Source: Dioszegia crocea (lineage: Eukaryota; Basidiomycota; Tremellomycetes; Tremellales; Bulleribasidiaceae). From it: 64,000 nucleotides of DNA. The notes below the pieces were generated by a model that was given only the letters and a program-made list of their open reading frames with translations, searched no databases and was not told the DNA's origin. Below are positions 36,322-48,484 of this stretch, piece by piece; position 1 is the stretch's first letter, and each line of letters opens with the position of its first letter. Both the position numbers and the translations under genes were made by a program. Where the stretch lies: NCBI GenBank assembly GCA_001600615.1, contig BCKK01000008.1:558001-622000 (forward strand). Direction: 5' to 3'.

Positions 36322-39244
36322 ATGTCTTCTTACTACGGAGACCGCTCCCGCGAGATCCCAACGTGGGACTCTTTTGAGGCGGGAGAAGATGACGAAGCGG
36401 TCGACATTTCTGAAGTGAGTTGACGTGCCTTCGCAAGCCTTCTAACCGGCCCAACTGATGCCTCAGTATCAATATGCCGCTCGGGATCATCTACTTTTCT
36501 GTATCGATGCTTCAGCATCCATGCACAAAGCTCGACCAAGCAAGGAAGACCCCGAAGAAGAGGGCCGTGTGATCAAGGGGAAATCGGCGCTACATGAGGT
36601 GTTGGAGTCGGTGGTGAAGTTTCAAAAGGGCAAGGTTATTACTGGTCCAGCAGACAGTGTGGGGTTGATGCTATTTAATGTCAATGTGAGCTCATTGGTA
36701 AACTATCCATGTTGAGATCACAAGCTGACAGAACAGGCGGACAAGGTCAAGAGTACCAGCGGTAATTATAAACCGGGGACATTCGTCTATCAGAATCTCC
36801 GCACGATCAACGCCGAGGAGATCAAAAAGATCATCAAGCTCGTGGAGGAGGCTGAGGGAGAGTACGACGAGATGGATGAGAATCGCGAAGCGGAGGAGCC
36901 GTCGATTTTGCAAGAGACTTTCCCTCCGGCAAAGAAGGGGGATGAATTGAATATCGCCGATGTCCTCTTGACGTGTAACTTCTTGTTTAGAGATGCGTGA
37001 GTTGCCGCACTCCCTCCATAGGTATCTCAGAAGCTGACGACTTTAGAGGCACCAAGTTAGCTGGAAACAAGCGCGTCTTCCTCGTGACAGATAACGACGC
37101 ACCAGGCTCTTTGACCAACCTCGCTCCAGCCCAAACCATCTACGGCGATCTCCTCACATACGGTATCACCGTCAATACCTTCTTCATTGACAGGCCGGAT
37201 CATCGATTCGACCCAAGAGGCTTCTGGAATGTGGGTGGTCTAAACTGGCTAAAATTGCGATGCTGATTAAACAGGACGTCCTAAGTCGGGACGACGAAGA
37301 TGGAGCGCCGACGGCTGTGTCGGATGACGGTCTCCGCGCGCTCGCGGAGATCATGGATGACTTGATCATTCGTCAAGCGCCTAAGCGGAAACATTTCAGT
37401 ATCCCCTTGAAGCTGGGTGGGAAAGATGGGGAGATCGAGATTGGCGTGAGCGGGTGAGATGTTCGCTCTTCCGGCATGGGCACAGAGAGCCTAAGCTGAC
37501 AATTAGGTACTCTATCGTTTCGGAGCAGGGCAAGGGCCAACCTAAATTGGTCAGGATGAGGGGTCAGGCGGTAGAAGAGGTACTGAGCAAGACGATATAC
37601 ACCACCGTTGTAAGTCATCCACAGGAATCTCCCCTGGGATCTCGCTGACCCGATATAGGAAGACACCACTGTTCTTCGTCCGGAAGAAATCACCCATGCC
37701 TTCAAATTCGGAAACGAAGCTACCATCCCAAATATCCTTGAACCCAATTGGTGGCAGGCCGCAGAACACGAGGCGCAGCAGAAGCAAGTGGCAGATGAAG
37801 CCGAGCGACTGGGGGCCGAATGGCATCGTCAGCGAGATGAAGGTGGGGAGGCGGATGTCGAGGCAATGAAAGAGGCGGCTGGGCCTGGGGTGAGGCGGGG
37901 ACCGGGTGGGAGTGGTGGAATGGAGGCGAAGAAGGTTGTTGCACGGACGAGGGTGAGCTAAGTCGTAGTCGGCCGCGCTGGTCCATCTTCCAGCTGACTT
38001 TGATAGCTACAATTCAAACCTGAAGAAGTCAAAGAACTTAAGACGCTGGGCGTGCCTACTCGTATGTCAACAAGTACAGCTCAGCTAATTTCAGAAATAA
38101 AAATTCTAGGCTTCCAATCGGGCGACAACCTAAAGTACGACGAGAATGTCAAACACTCTTACTTTATCTACCCCGATGAGGATGTACGTCCGCTGTTCCA
38201 GCTAACATGACACCAGCTGATCCTCTTTAGGCATACACAGGGTCAACACGAACCTTCGCAGCTCTACACAAGGCGCTGTTGAAGTTGAACAAGCACGCCC
38301 TAGCCCTAACCCGTTTCCGCACCAATACCACACCCGAAATCTCTGTCCTCATACCGCAGCAAGAAACATTTGCGAAGGATGGATCTCAAGATCAGCCGCC
38401 TGGTTTCCATGTGGTTCCGATACCATTTGCGGACGATATTCGGAAACCGCCCAAGAGCATTACGGATAATCTGCTCGGTACGTCTTGAGGGCGATGTGAT
38501 GTGTTGAGGCTGATGATTTAGCAACGGAAAGACAGACGGAGTTGATGGCTACGATAGTCAAGCGGTTGAAATTTAAAAAGGAGATTTATCGTTCAGAGGC
38601 ATATCCGAATCCAGGTAAGTTCTTTCCAGCACACGATTAACCCACGCTGACATACCCTGCCCTGGCTTTCCACTATGCCCAACTCCAATCACTGGCATTT
38701 GAGGAAGACTTTGATCCGGCCGAAGCGACCGATCTGGACAAGACTTTGCCCAACCATGCCGGGATGCATAAAGCCGCTGGAGAGTACATGAAGGAGTGGA
38801 ATGTTGAGATTGAAGGGGATGACCGGGCGGTTATGGCCTTTGCTAAACCTGGCAAGAGGCCTGCGGCTGCTGAGGTGAGTTCGGGGCAATGTGTTGACGT
38901 GAGAAAGGGACGAGGCTGATGTGTTAAGGTGTCCGAAGCGGATCTTGCGGATATTGAGGGACAGTGGCAGAAGGGGAAACTTGACAAGGTGAGTAATGTT
39001 TCCCCTTTCGGCTAAGATGGTGTAGGTGCTGATTATTACAGCTCAAAGTGGCCGAATTGAAGGACTACATCAAGTTCAAGAGTGAGCTCAGTCCCCCTCT
39101 CGTTACTGGCGGGATGACAAGCTGACAGATATCGCAGAGATCAACTTGGACGGCAAGTCCAAGAAGGCAGATCTGGTCCTGCTCCTAGATGCTTGGTTGA
39201 AGACGAATGTGGGAATGGGAAGCAAAAAGGTCAAGAAGGCATGA
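36322..39244 (+). CDS. KU70: Ku70, DNA end-binding subunit for NHEJ
   Basis: Forms a ring with Ku80 on broken DNA ends for non-homologous end joining and telomere maintenance. The N-terminal vWA domain reads HLLFCIDASASMHKA and later NKRVFLVTDNDAPG. The Ku beta-barrel core includes RGQAVEEVLSKTIY, EEITHAFKFGNE, KHSYFIYPDE and FHVVPIPFADDIR. A C-terminal arm and a SAP DNA-binding motif (KLKVAELKDYIKFK, then SKKADLVLLLDAWL) close the protein at KKVKKA. About ten short introns keep frame. A charged insert rich in Glu and Gln (AAEHEAQQKQVADEAERL) sits within the barrel and may be lineage-specific. No inactivating change seen. Confidence 0.93.
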
Positions 39245-39358
39245 AAAGAGAGTATACATTTGGAGAGTATCGGTGGGCGGGTGGATAGACATGGACAAGG
39301 CCGGTAGTGTACCATAGACGGAAAGAACGAGGACATTGGAAAGTTGTACATATCAATA

Positions 39359-39922
39359 CTAGGTCATAGCGAAGTTGAAAATCTCAAAAGTAGCCTCCCA
39401 AAACGAAATGTTTTGAGGCCAAGGAACCTTGTCCAATCCGATCTGGATCCGCGAGATGCCCGACTTCGTCGAGCGGGTCGGATACCCGCACAAGTAGTCT
39501 GTGAGCGCCTTCTGGGCTGGATATGTGAGGCCCAGTCCTTCCGTGAATTCCGACAAACTCTGCCTGTACGCCTTCAGTCCTTCGACTTCGTCCCCAGCGC
39601 CGTCCGAGTAAGGCTCAGTCAGGCTGGTCTTCTCCCCGTGACGCCCTGCCCACTCGTTCCGATTGGAATTGAGATGCTCGGCGTACTGCTTCGTCATGTA
39701 AATGAAAGTGAGGTGGTTGTTTGCGTAAAGACCACCGCCGCAGAGAACAATGGGGTTGGGGTCCACGATACAGGAGATCTGGAGACGTCGGTCGCATGTC
39801 GCTGGTAAGTTGTCTCTCGGGTTATTCTGTTCAGAGGTGAAGAAGGAGACGTATTCCTCCTCCAAGGAATCCTCCTCTTTGCTGACATTGGGGTTCTGGT
39901 AGTAAACATGTGTGGATGGCAT
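39359..39922 (-). CDS. Unknown-family protein, tandem paralogue A
   Basis: A 187-aa single-exon protein that I do not recognise. It has no signal peptide or TM segment. It shares with the neighbour at 40379-40909 the blocks LQISCIVDPNPIVL (versus LEIVCIADPQSLIT), MTKQYAEHL (MTKQYASHL), ALTDYLCGYP (DLKDYLCGIP) and SRIQI (SRVNI), in the same order and spacing. The pair is therefore a tandem duplication. The acidic N-terminus and hydrophilic middle suggest a soluble protein. It follows Ku70 tail-to-tail. Confidence 0.65.
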   Translation of the reverse strand: MPSTHVYYQNPNVSKEEDSLEEEYVSFFTSEQNNPRDNLPATCDRRLQISCIVDPNPIVLCGGGLYANNHLTFIYMTKQYAEHLNSNRNEWAGRHGEKTSLTEPYSDGAGDEVEGLKAYRQSLSEFTEGLGLTYPAQKALTDYLCGYPTRSTKSGISRIQIGLDKVPWPQNISFWEATFEIFNFAMT

Positions 39923-40378
39923 GATGTGGCTGCGGGGAGTGTACCGGAGTGAGTGGCAGGATGAAGACTTGAGTGCAAGGAACGAGTTGACAGTTGTCGA
40001 GCGGGAAGTGATATGTTGCTGAGGAGACGGACCGGACGGGGGATACGGGGGCGTCGAGTCACCATTTGACGGCGAGTGCCTTCTGGACGAAGCAGAGTGG
40101 AACCTCAGGAGTCTGGCCAGACACCCTCCGTCAAAGGATGTCCGGCCGATAGCCTACCTGCGATCCTACCCCATGTCTTCACCATCGGGGATACTATATT
40201 CTGTGCATGCTGCTCAGTACCAGTGGTCTCGATGCGCACCATCAGCATCAGCATCGACTCAATAATACATGAGAAGGTCATTGTAAGTGTGAGCTAGATG
40301 TCCAACTCGGCCTCATTCCCGTTCCGCTGCCCCTACCGTCTGCTCAAGTGAGGCTTTTCCCCCGATCTCTCTTCCGAA
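39923..40378. other. Intergenic region between the tandem paralogues
   Basis: A 456-bp spacer holding the promoter of copy A and the 3' end of copy B. No further copy fragment is recognised. Confidence 0.4.
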
Positions 40379-40909
40379 TCAGGATCCTAGCGCGAAACTC
40401 CAACCTCCAGCACTGATATTCACACGTGAGATGTGAGAAGTTTTGGGCAGTGGGATCCCACAGAGATAGTCCTTGAGGTCCTCCGCGACGCCATCTGTCA
40501 ACATGATGTATCGTACCAACTCTGCCAATGCTGACCTATGCGAGTCCCTTTCATCCCTCTCCGCCACGGTCAGACCAGCCCCACTCTCACGTAAATCGTC
40601 AAATTTCTTCTTCTTGTCGAGGAGGTGTGAGGCGTACTGCTTCGTCATAGCCACTGACGTCAAACGAGAGTCCGTGTCAGCTTCGGATCCGTCACTGAGT
40701 GTGATCAGCGATTGAGGGTCAGCGATGCACACAATCTCAAGAATGCTGTTGTAGATATGTGGCATGATGTCCAAGGGGCAGAATTCCTCGGAAATGTAAG
40801 TGAAGAATCGGTGCTCCTCGTCGCAGGTATACACACGTTGGATGTCATCGGTGGTGTCACTCTCGGCCGAAACTGGTGGCTGCAATTGCTGATCGATATC
40901 GGTAGACAT
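40379..40909 (-). CDS. Unknown-family protein, tandem paralogue B
   Basis: A 176-aa single-exon protein of the same unrecognised family as the gene at 39359-39922, with the conserved words MTKQYASHL, DYLCGIP and SRVNIS. Its N-terminus differs (Gln/Pro-rich, then DEEHRFFTYISEEF), and the stretch between MTKQYA and DYLCG is Lys/Asp/Glu-rich. Divergence between the two copies is high, so the duplication is not recent. Function cannot be named. Confidence 0.65.
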   Translation of the reverse strand: MSTDIDQQLQPPVSAESDTTDDIQRVYTCDEEHRFFTYISEEFCPLDIMPHIYNSILEIVCIADPQSLITLSDGSEADTDSRLTSVAMTKQYASHLLDKKKKFDDLRESGAGLTVAERDERDSHRSALAELVRYIMLTDGVAEDLKDYLCGIPLPKTSHISRVNISAGGWSFALGS

Positions 40910-41319
40910 GAGCGAGTGTGCGATGTTGCCGATGGGAATATGATCGAAAACTGGGACATCAGCCTGAATATACTCTGAGGAAATTTTGAGGTATATGGCA
41001 GAGATGTACAGGAGGATCTGGATCGAGATGAAGAATTTGCACAGTCCAAGATTGCGCGCGACGGATCGGTTTCGTGAATGATGTGCGGTCGGAGAGATTT
41101 TGGAGCTCTCACTTCGCTGTGAGGTCGAGAAACAGCTGGGGATATCCTTTGAATATCGGTCGACTCACGCCTGGTCGTAAGCTCCGCACTGATACAACCG
41201 ATAGTTCAGAGGCTGCAAGACGTAAGAGAATTGGAAGTGTGCGCGAAATGTAGATTACATGCAAAGACGACAAGACATAAGACTATAAAGTACAACCTCC
41301 CCAAAGACCCGATCCCCGC
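40910..41319. other. Intergenic region
   Basis: A 410-bp gap between paralogue B and the PEPCK stop codon. It probably holds the promoter of B. Nothing recognised. Confidence 0.4.
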
Positions 41320-43128
41320 TCAAGCAAACACTGGTCCAGCATTCTTGACCTCTGTGCTGATGGCATCCTCGTACTTTGCGAACGCCTTTTGGAACATACC
41401 ACCGAGCTTCTCAACCTCGGACTGGAAGGCCTGCTTGCTGGGCCAGACCTTCTCGGGGCTGAGAATCTCCGATGGGACGCCCTCGACCGCCTTGGGGATG
41501 GCGAGGTTAAAGATGGGGAAGTTCTCAAACTCGGCCTTGGCGAGCGAGCCATTGTGGATGGCGTCGACAATGGCACGGGTGTACTTGAGCGGGCATCGCT
41601 TCCCAGTTCCGAACTTCCCACCGGTCCATCCAGTGTTGATGAGCCAGCAGTCGGCCTTTGTCTTCTCCATACGCTCCGCCAGCATCTTGGCGTACCGACC
41701 GGGGTGGAGGACAATGAAGGGCTGTCCGTAGCATGTGGAGAAGGTAGGGGAGGGCTCGAGAATACCATCCTCGGTACCTGGGGTTTTGGAAGTGTAACCG
41801 GCGACAAAGTGGTAGGATGCCTGCTCGGGTGTGAGGCGGGAGACGGGGGGGAGGACACCAAAGGCATCACAAGTGAGCATGATGATGTTGGAGGGTTGAC
41901 GGTTGGCAATGCAGGGGATTTTGGCATTGGGGATGAACTCGATAGGGTAGGCACAACGAGTGTTCTCGGTAATGGACACATCGTCGTAATCGGGTTTACG
42001 ATCGGCAGGGTTGTAGACGACGTTCTCGAGGATGGAACCGAATCGGATAGCGCCAAAGATTTCGGGCTCCTTCTCGGCAGAGAGGTTGATGGTCTTGGCA
42101 TAACAACCACCCTCAATGTTGAAGACTCCAGTGTCTGACCAGACGTGCTCGTCATCTCCGATGAGAAGACGGTTGGGGTCGGCGGAAAGGGTAGTCTTGC
42201 CGGTACCGGAAAGACCAAAGAAGAGAGTGACGTCGCCCTCGCCTTCGCCCTCGTTAGACTTGGCTTGGTTGGCAGAGGAGTGGAGGGAGAGTTGACCGAA
42301 TTTGACAGGTTGGAGGTAGTGCATGACGGAGAAGATACCCTTCTTCATCTCGCCGGCGTACTCGGTACCGAGAATGACCATCTCCATTCGCCTGAAGTTG
42401 ATCTCGACGGATGTGGTGGAGGTCATACCGGCGGTGAATCGGTTGGCAGGGAATTGACCGGCGTTGTAGATGATGAAGTCGGGCTCTCCGAAGTCGGCGA
42501 GCTCCTCGGGGGTGGGGCGGATCAACATGTTGTTCTGGCATCGTCAGCGGGGAAAGGTGGCAGATGGGCTAGGCTAAACTCACCATGAAGAGCGCGTGGT
42601 ATGCTCGGGAAGCAATGACTCGGACCTTGATCCGGTACTTTGGGTCCCAACCGGCGTAACCGTCAAACACGTAGACATTGTCGCGAGTGTTGAGGTAGTC
42701 AATGGCTCGTTCACGGTTGATTTCAAAAGTGTGCTCGCTGGCATGTCAGCTGGGGTCCAGAGGTACAAGAGAAAGCCAACTCACTCCATCTTAATGTTGA
42801 CGGGACCCCACCAAATCTCATCCTTGCTAGAGTCCTCAAAGACAATACGCTTGTCCTTGGGTGATCGACCCGTCTTCTTGCCGGAGAAGTTGATGAGTGC
42901 ACCGTTGGACGAGATGACGGCGCCCTCGTTCATGATGGCCTCTTCGTAGAGGGAAGCGACGGGGGCATTGCGCTGGGATGTCAGCTCGCGCCCTCTTGTT
43001 CGGCGGTTACAACTCACCCTGATGTGGATCCGGTCAAGGTCGAAACCGGCCTGGGAGAAGTGCTGGAGCTCCTTGCCGAGGAACTGGTTCCTCTCAAACT
43101 CGTCGTGGTGGTGTGCGCGTCCGACCAT
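41320..43128 (-). CDS. PCK1: Phosphoenolpyruvate carboxykinase (ATP)
   Basis: Catalyses oxaloacetate + ATP to PEP, the committed cytosolic step of gluconeogenesis. Four exons. The N-terminus contains [20 protein letters not shown]. The substrate region [28 protein letters not shown], the Mn-ligand region around [11 protein letters not shown], the kinase-1a P-loop [14 protein letters not shown], the kinase-2 motif [12 protein letters not shown] and the adenine-loop region [16 protein letters not shown] are all intact. The length matches fungal ATP-type enzymes. A 134-nt intron lies in the 5' UTR and TATATATA at 43373-43380. Confidence 0.96.
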
Positions 43129-44005
43129 TGTGTGTAGTGTAGATGTGTGATTCTAGAGAGTTAGCGAAAAGGACGGGCGGAAGAAAGGGGGCACGAGGAC
43201 AGGGAGGGACCGGCAAGAGATGGTAGCCGGAGATACCCGAAGCCGGGTGGCACGCGACCAGCCAAAGGGAGGGGAAGGAAACTCACTGAAGGGAGAGGAA
43301 GGAGAGCTCTAAGTGTCTAGTGTGAAGGGAATGGAATGGATAAGGGAGGGGCACAGCTGCATCTGACCCTTCTATATATACCCCTCTTCCTTACCTTACC
43401 CGGTCCACTCCGAGCCTCTACCCAGCTATAGGAAGGATGATTTCGAACAGTCAGTGAGCCAACCCGGCGATGCCGTATCCGGAGGCACGGATTCGAAAAG
43501 GACAGCCGTCGGCTTCCGCCGCCCTGTACCAGTTGGGCCAGGGACCGCTTTACATAAGCCGGATTTATTCGGCTTGGAGCTTGGACCTTCGAAATGGCTG
43601 CAAAGGTTGCTCCGACGAAATCCGAAGGGGCCGCAAGGGCCTGGCCACCCTGCCGACACCTCTGCTGATGCGCATTCTAACACCGACACTGCCGACAGAT
43701 AGCGATAAGCGGAGAGTATAGGCCCGGGACGGAGGTATGGTCCGCGGTATGCATGAGGGAGAGGAGGATGTCGACTTGGGAGGGAAACCTAGCATGCAGA
43801 GGTGAATGCATTGACTTGAGAATGAATTGCAGAACATCTTCCTGGGCTTATTTTCGCGTGCTAGCCTGCCTCCTTGCGTCCGTGTGATGTGTGACCTCCT
43901 CCCATATGTGCCAATTGCCTTCAATGCATCGACGTTCGGTATCCTCTCCTAGCTATGCCGACCAACTCCTTCAAGACAGATGCCACATTTTAGATGACAG
44001 ATGAC
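43129..44005. promoter_or_regulatory. PCK1 promoter and leader with UTR intron
   Basis: On the minus strand a GTGAGT...CTAAC...CTAG intron occupies 43153-43286, longer (134 nt) than most coding introns here. TATATATA (43373-43380) lies about 245 bp upstream of the ATG, or roughly 110 bp upstream once the intron is removed. A GC-rich segment at 43460-43650 with repeated CGG/CCG words is a likely upstream activating region. Confidence 0.6.
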
Positions 44006-47000
44006 CTAGTACCTCTGTCCCTGACCCTGCTGAGAGGGCCTTGAAACAATGGAGAGAATAGCGTCTTTTGCTTGGTTCACTGATGCCTCATCTGTACTTA
44101 TAAGTGTAGCCCCTCTTTGCCCGCCGAAAATAACTCACCTCCAGTAATAGTGATGAGATCATCATCCTTCCCGACCTGAATATCCGCGCCGATATCTGAC
44201 CTAAGGCGAGAGATGGTGGCTCCCTTACTGCCGATGATCCGAGGGAACGCAGATCGGGGCAGACCAGTCAAGAGACCAACTACACCATTAGCCACTGTCC
44301 ATTTTCGCGTGAGGAAACTCACCATGGGTAGCAGCCTTTGCAGTATCCAAAGCAGCCTGCAAGACGCCTACAGCCTTTTCAAGCTCTTCCTCCGATTTGG
44401 CCCTGACGGTCCAGTCAATCGTCTCATCTCCGCCCTCGCTCACGTTCTCCCGCACTTCCCATTTCCCCTCCACAGCCCCTGCGCCCTCATCACCACCATC
44501 CACGTCGATCCGGGCCGACTTGGCGGCTGGGTCTGAGGATTCAGCCGAGGGTTTGAAGGTGGTCTTGGGCGGAGCGGGCTGAGGGAAAGTCAGGAAACCA
44601 CCAGCGGATCGGATTTGACGCAGGAGGTTCTGCTGGTCGGCGAGGGCGTGGTAGTACTTCTTGGCGATGGGGATGGAGCGTGAGGCTTGGTCGGGTGTGT
44701 TAGCACCTCGGCCGGCGTTGTCCCTAGGTGCACGCTGGACAAAGGTCTGAGATGTCAGCTTTGACAGACGTCTACATGTCGCCGAACTCACCTCGAGTGA
44801 CTCCTTAGCCTTGGCAATAGCCTCCTTGGAACCGATAACCTTAACAATGTCCGCCGCGTCCGTCTCGGCCGGCAAATCATTCTCGATGTCTCCAACCGTG
44901 CCATATTGCCTCGATCCAGGGAAGTGGATCCTGTTCCATCAGCCTCTCCCCTTATTTTATCGGAAAAAGACTTACGTAGCACCCGAATCCCTCTGTAGAG
45001 ATTGCAAGGCCATCCCACCTCTCCCAATCTTCCCAGCATGCTGATCCTTAGGAACCACCACACCCTCAATCTTAGTCTCCTTAAGCTGCTTCACCTGCTT
45101 CTCCAACTCAGCCTTGATCTTAGCGACAACCGCCTTATCTCCACGAAGCTTCACACTGTCCATATCCTCATTACCCGCCTTGGGGAAAGTGACCAACCCA
45201 GACTGTCTGAAAGTCTCTTCGGGACCACCACAGCTCACGATCAAGTCCCGCAATTTCTGCCCGCCTTGACCGATAAGTGACCGGTGATATTTCTGGGGTA
45301 CAGAAACTTCGGCAGAAGTCTCCTCGCCAACTGATTCCGAAACCGCCAAGATTGCAGCTTTGGCAGCTGCAATAGCCTTCTTGTCTCCCCTAACCACAAT
45401 GGTCGTCTTGCCTCCTTCGTCCTTCTTGTCAATATCAATCTGAGCTCCCGTCTCATCTTTGATCCCATTAATCACCTGGCCGCCCTTGCCGACGACTTGT
45501 GATACGGCACGAGTAGCAATAGTGAATGTAAGGGATTGACGAGATTCAGTCTCGTAAGCCGCAGCTTCGAGAAGCTCGGCTTTGACGGACGCAACACCCT
45601 TCTTGCCACCGCGGATGACGACTTCGTCGGGGTTGGCAGGGGAAGTACCGTCCTTGTTGTCGCGGGGGAAGGAGAGTTTGACACCGTACTTCTCCTCGAG
45701 GCGGATAGCGTATTTGCCGCTCGAACCGATAAGGGCGGGCTGGATCGCGCGTTTGATAGTGATAGTCTCGGTAGTTTCATCCTCGAGTTTCTCAATTTGA
45801 GCAATGATGCGTTTCTTGGCCTCCTCGACGGCTTCTTTACGACCGACAATCTAGAAAGTCAGCTTTGGCCTATTTCATCAAAGGCGTAAACTCACCTTGC
45901 ACGCAACAGTCTTCTTGCCCTTTTTATCCTCAGCATCGTCAAAGTTGACCTTGACACCTAGGGTCTCCCTCAACTTGTTGATGGTGCTTCCGCCCTGTCC
46001 AACAAGATGCGGGACATGCTTCTTATCAACCGACAATTCGGCCGTGAAGCCATTGACGATATCGTCATTCTTGGCATCCTCCACAATCTGCTTGATCTGC
46101 TCAATGACCCGGTCCACCTCTGTCGAGGGTCCGCGAACAGTGACCACATCCACATTGGACGCATCCTCCTTAGACGCCCCAACTTTGACAATCACCGCCT
46201 GATCCTCGCCAATCAAGGCATTCAGGATTGTGCCCCCAGGACCGATAATAGCGCGATGCCATTTCTTATCCACGCTGAGCGTCTCCGTCTTTAGGTCCGC
46301 TGCGCCCTTGGCCAACTCCTGCAATGCCGCAGAGGCCGCCGTGAGGGCATCCTTAGTCGCCTTCTTATCGTTTGACGAGCCGGTGTAGACGAGAAGAACC
46401 TCCGAAGATTCATCAGATTGGGGAGGGAAGACAGTGGTGACGTTATTGGCAGATTCGAATTGGGCAATTTTCGACCCCTTTTTACCGATAAGCAGAGCAT
46501 GGACGAGCGAGTCAATCTCCACTGCGGTGATTGTGGCCGGAGTGACCGTTTTGACCAAGTCAACAACGGCTGACTTCACCTTGGCGACCTCAGCCCTGTC
46601 CGCACCGACAATCTCGACGACGACGGTGTTGGAGGCTGTCACAGCGGACGGAAAGGGAGGGAAGACCTTGACGGTGTCTGAGCCGAGTTGACGCAATTTC
46701 GACGAGCGCTGGAGGAAGCGTAGGACATGCTTGGCGTGTGAGAGGGGATCGGCATTACCGGCGCGGTGAACGGCAACGATATCCACCATCTCAACAGCGA
46801 CCGCATTGGCTTCGTCCATGACGATGGTCAGGGCCTGGATGAGGTTTCCCTGAGGACCGCGAATAATGCAGACGTCGCTAGGGTCTTCGACGGAGGGTAA
46901 TTCGACAATGCACTGGGTGTGCGATAGGATTCGATCGGCAGTGTTACCGACCAAGAATCGGTGTTGGCGTTTAGGAATAGAGATTTTGAGTTCTCTCATA

Positions 47001-48142
47001 GATTCCGAGAGTTCCCTGTACTGATTCTGGAATAGCTCCACAACAGCCTTGACGGACTCCTTGTTCCCCTTCACCTTGATACTGACGTCTCGCTCGGTAG
47101 CGGGTGCATCATCCTCCTCTCCCTGCTTCTCCAAAGCCTTCCAGACGGCAGGGGGCGGTACGTGAATCTTGACGTCCCCGTACTCCTCCTCTAGCTCGCG
47201 CGCCTTGACGCCCTTGGGTCCCGCAATGAAGGGGTAGAACGAGGAAGGGATGTTCTTGATTGACTGACTAGACTGGCTGATCTTGTGGCTGATCAAACCC
47301 AGAATCTTCGCCTTGGCATCCGCACAAGCGGCCGACGGTCCAGAAACCGTAATGTTCACCTGGGGTTCGTCGTCCTCTTCCTCATCCTCATCTTCGCCCT
47401 TCTCCTTGGGTTCAAACGCAGGTAAAGTGTCCCGACGGGGGATATCAATTTTACACTGCGTCGAATCTGTAATACCCTTGAGCGTTGCGCCTTTGGGTCC
47501 GATGATAGTGCCGAGAGTAGAGATGGGGACCTCCACTTCGATAGTGACGGGTTTAGATAGACCGCGTTCGATAAGCCGACGAGCGTAAACGAGACGTTTC
47601 TGATCCGCCGCCTTGATGTGGAAAGTCTTTAGACCCGTAGCCATCTGAGTAGAACTCTCAACGATGGCTCCGGTCTGATCTTGGACTTTTTTAAGCGTAT
47701 CAGCCAGGATCTTGCCGCCTGCAATGTCTGCAGAGGCAAGGGAGAAGCTGTCGGAGAAGGGGTGGCTGTTGGCTGTGGGAGCACCGGATCGGCCCAAACC
47801 GCCCGAAGCGACAGGCTTGGATTTGGACGTTTTGATCGATGAGGGACCCTTGGCCCACATGGAAGCAGCGGGAGCAGCGATGGTCTGGGCGGGAGCAGCA
47901 GAGGAACCGAGGGAAGGGAAGGCATCTACCGAATCGACAGCGGGAGCAGGCGCGGATGAGCCGTTACTGGGACCAGCACCATTGCTGGCGCCGTTCGACT
48001 GCTTGGGCTGTTTGGCAGGAGTAGAACCGTTACCGAGTGTGGGGAAAGGGTCGGGTGCGCCCTCAAGACCGTGTCGCTGTAGGTCAGCTTGGGTTGTGAA
48101 TGCAGGGCATACCTTTTGGAGCTCTGCAGCTGAGAGAACCAT
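44006..48142 (-). CDS. SCP160: Multi-KH-domain RNA-binding protein (SCP160/vigilin)
   Basis: Polysome- and ER-associated RNA-binding protein. A short N-terminal and Ala/Ser-rich lead (MVLSAAELQKVCPAFTT) is followed by at least twelve KH repeats, visible as GxxG-like loops: IIGPKGATLKGI, IAGPKGVKAREL, LVGNTADRIL, LIGKKGSKIAQF, IIGPGGTILNAL, LVGQGGSTINKL, VVGKGGQVINGI, LIGQGGQKLRDL, KIGRGGMALQSL and the last IIGSKGATISRL. Some repeats have lost the GxxG loop (VGNTADR, VIGSKEAI), as is usual in vigilins. Introns are near 45850-45890, 44960-44980, 44740-44790, 44280-44325 and 44110-44150. The final exon adds DEASVNQAKDAILSIVSR and stops at 44006. Confidence 0.92.
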
Positions 48143-48484
48143 TTTGAAGTTGAGTATACGCCGTTGACGATGATGTTATAGCCGGTGACCGTTGACCGTG
48201 TAGGTGGGGACCGAGTGTGTGTGCTCTGTAGATGTTTTGTGTCTAGCTAGAGCGCATACAGTAGATGGATGTTTCCAGTGCCAGTTCCAGCGCGCACAGG
48301 GACGGTGCGGAATGCATGACGTGGAATTTCATCTCGGCCCATTTGCGTATCAGAGCTAGTCCTCCGGTTCCTGACCTCTGCTTGTGGACATACCTACACA
48401 TATGATGCATACGGATAATGAGCAGGATAGACCATACGGTAGCCAGCATAGGAGACGCATAGAGTCAGACAGCAGCCGGCTCCT
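48143..48484. other. Promoter region of SCP160
   Basis: A 342-bp region between the SCP160 start codon and the UBC9-like stop codon, both on the minus strand. Nothing specific recognised. Confidence 0.4.
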
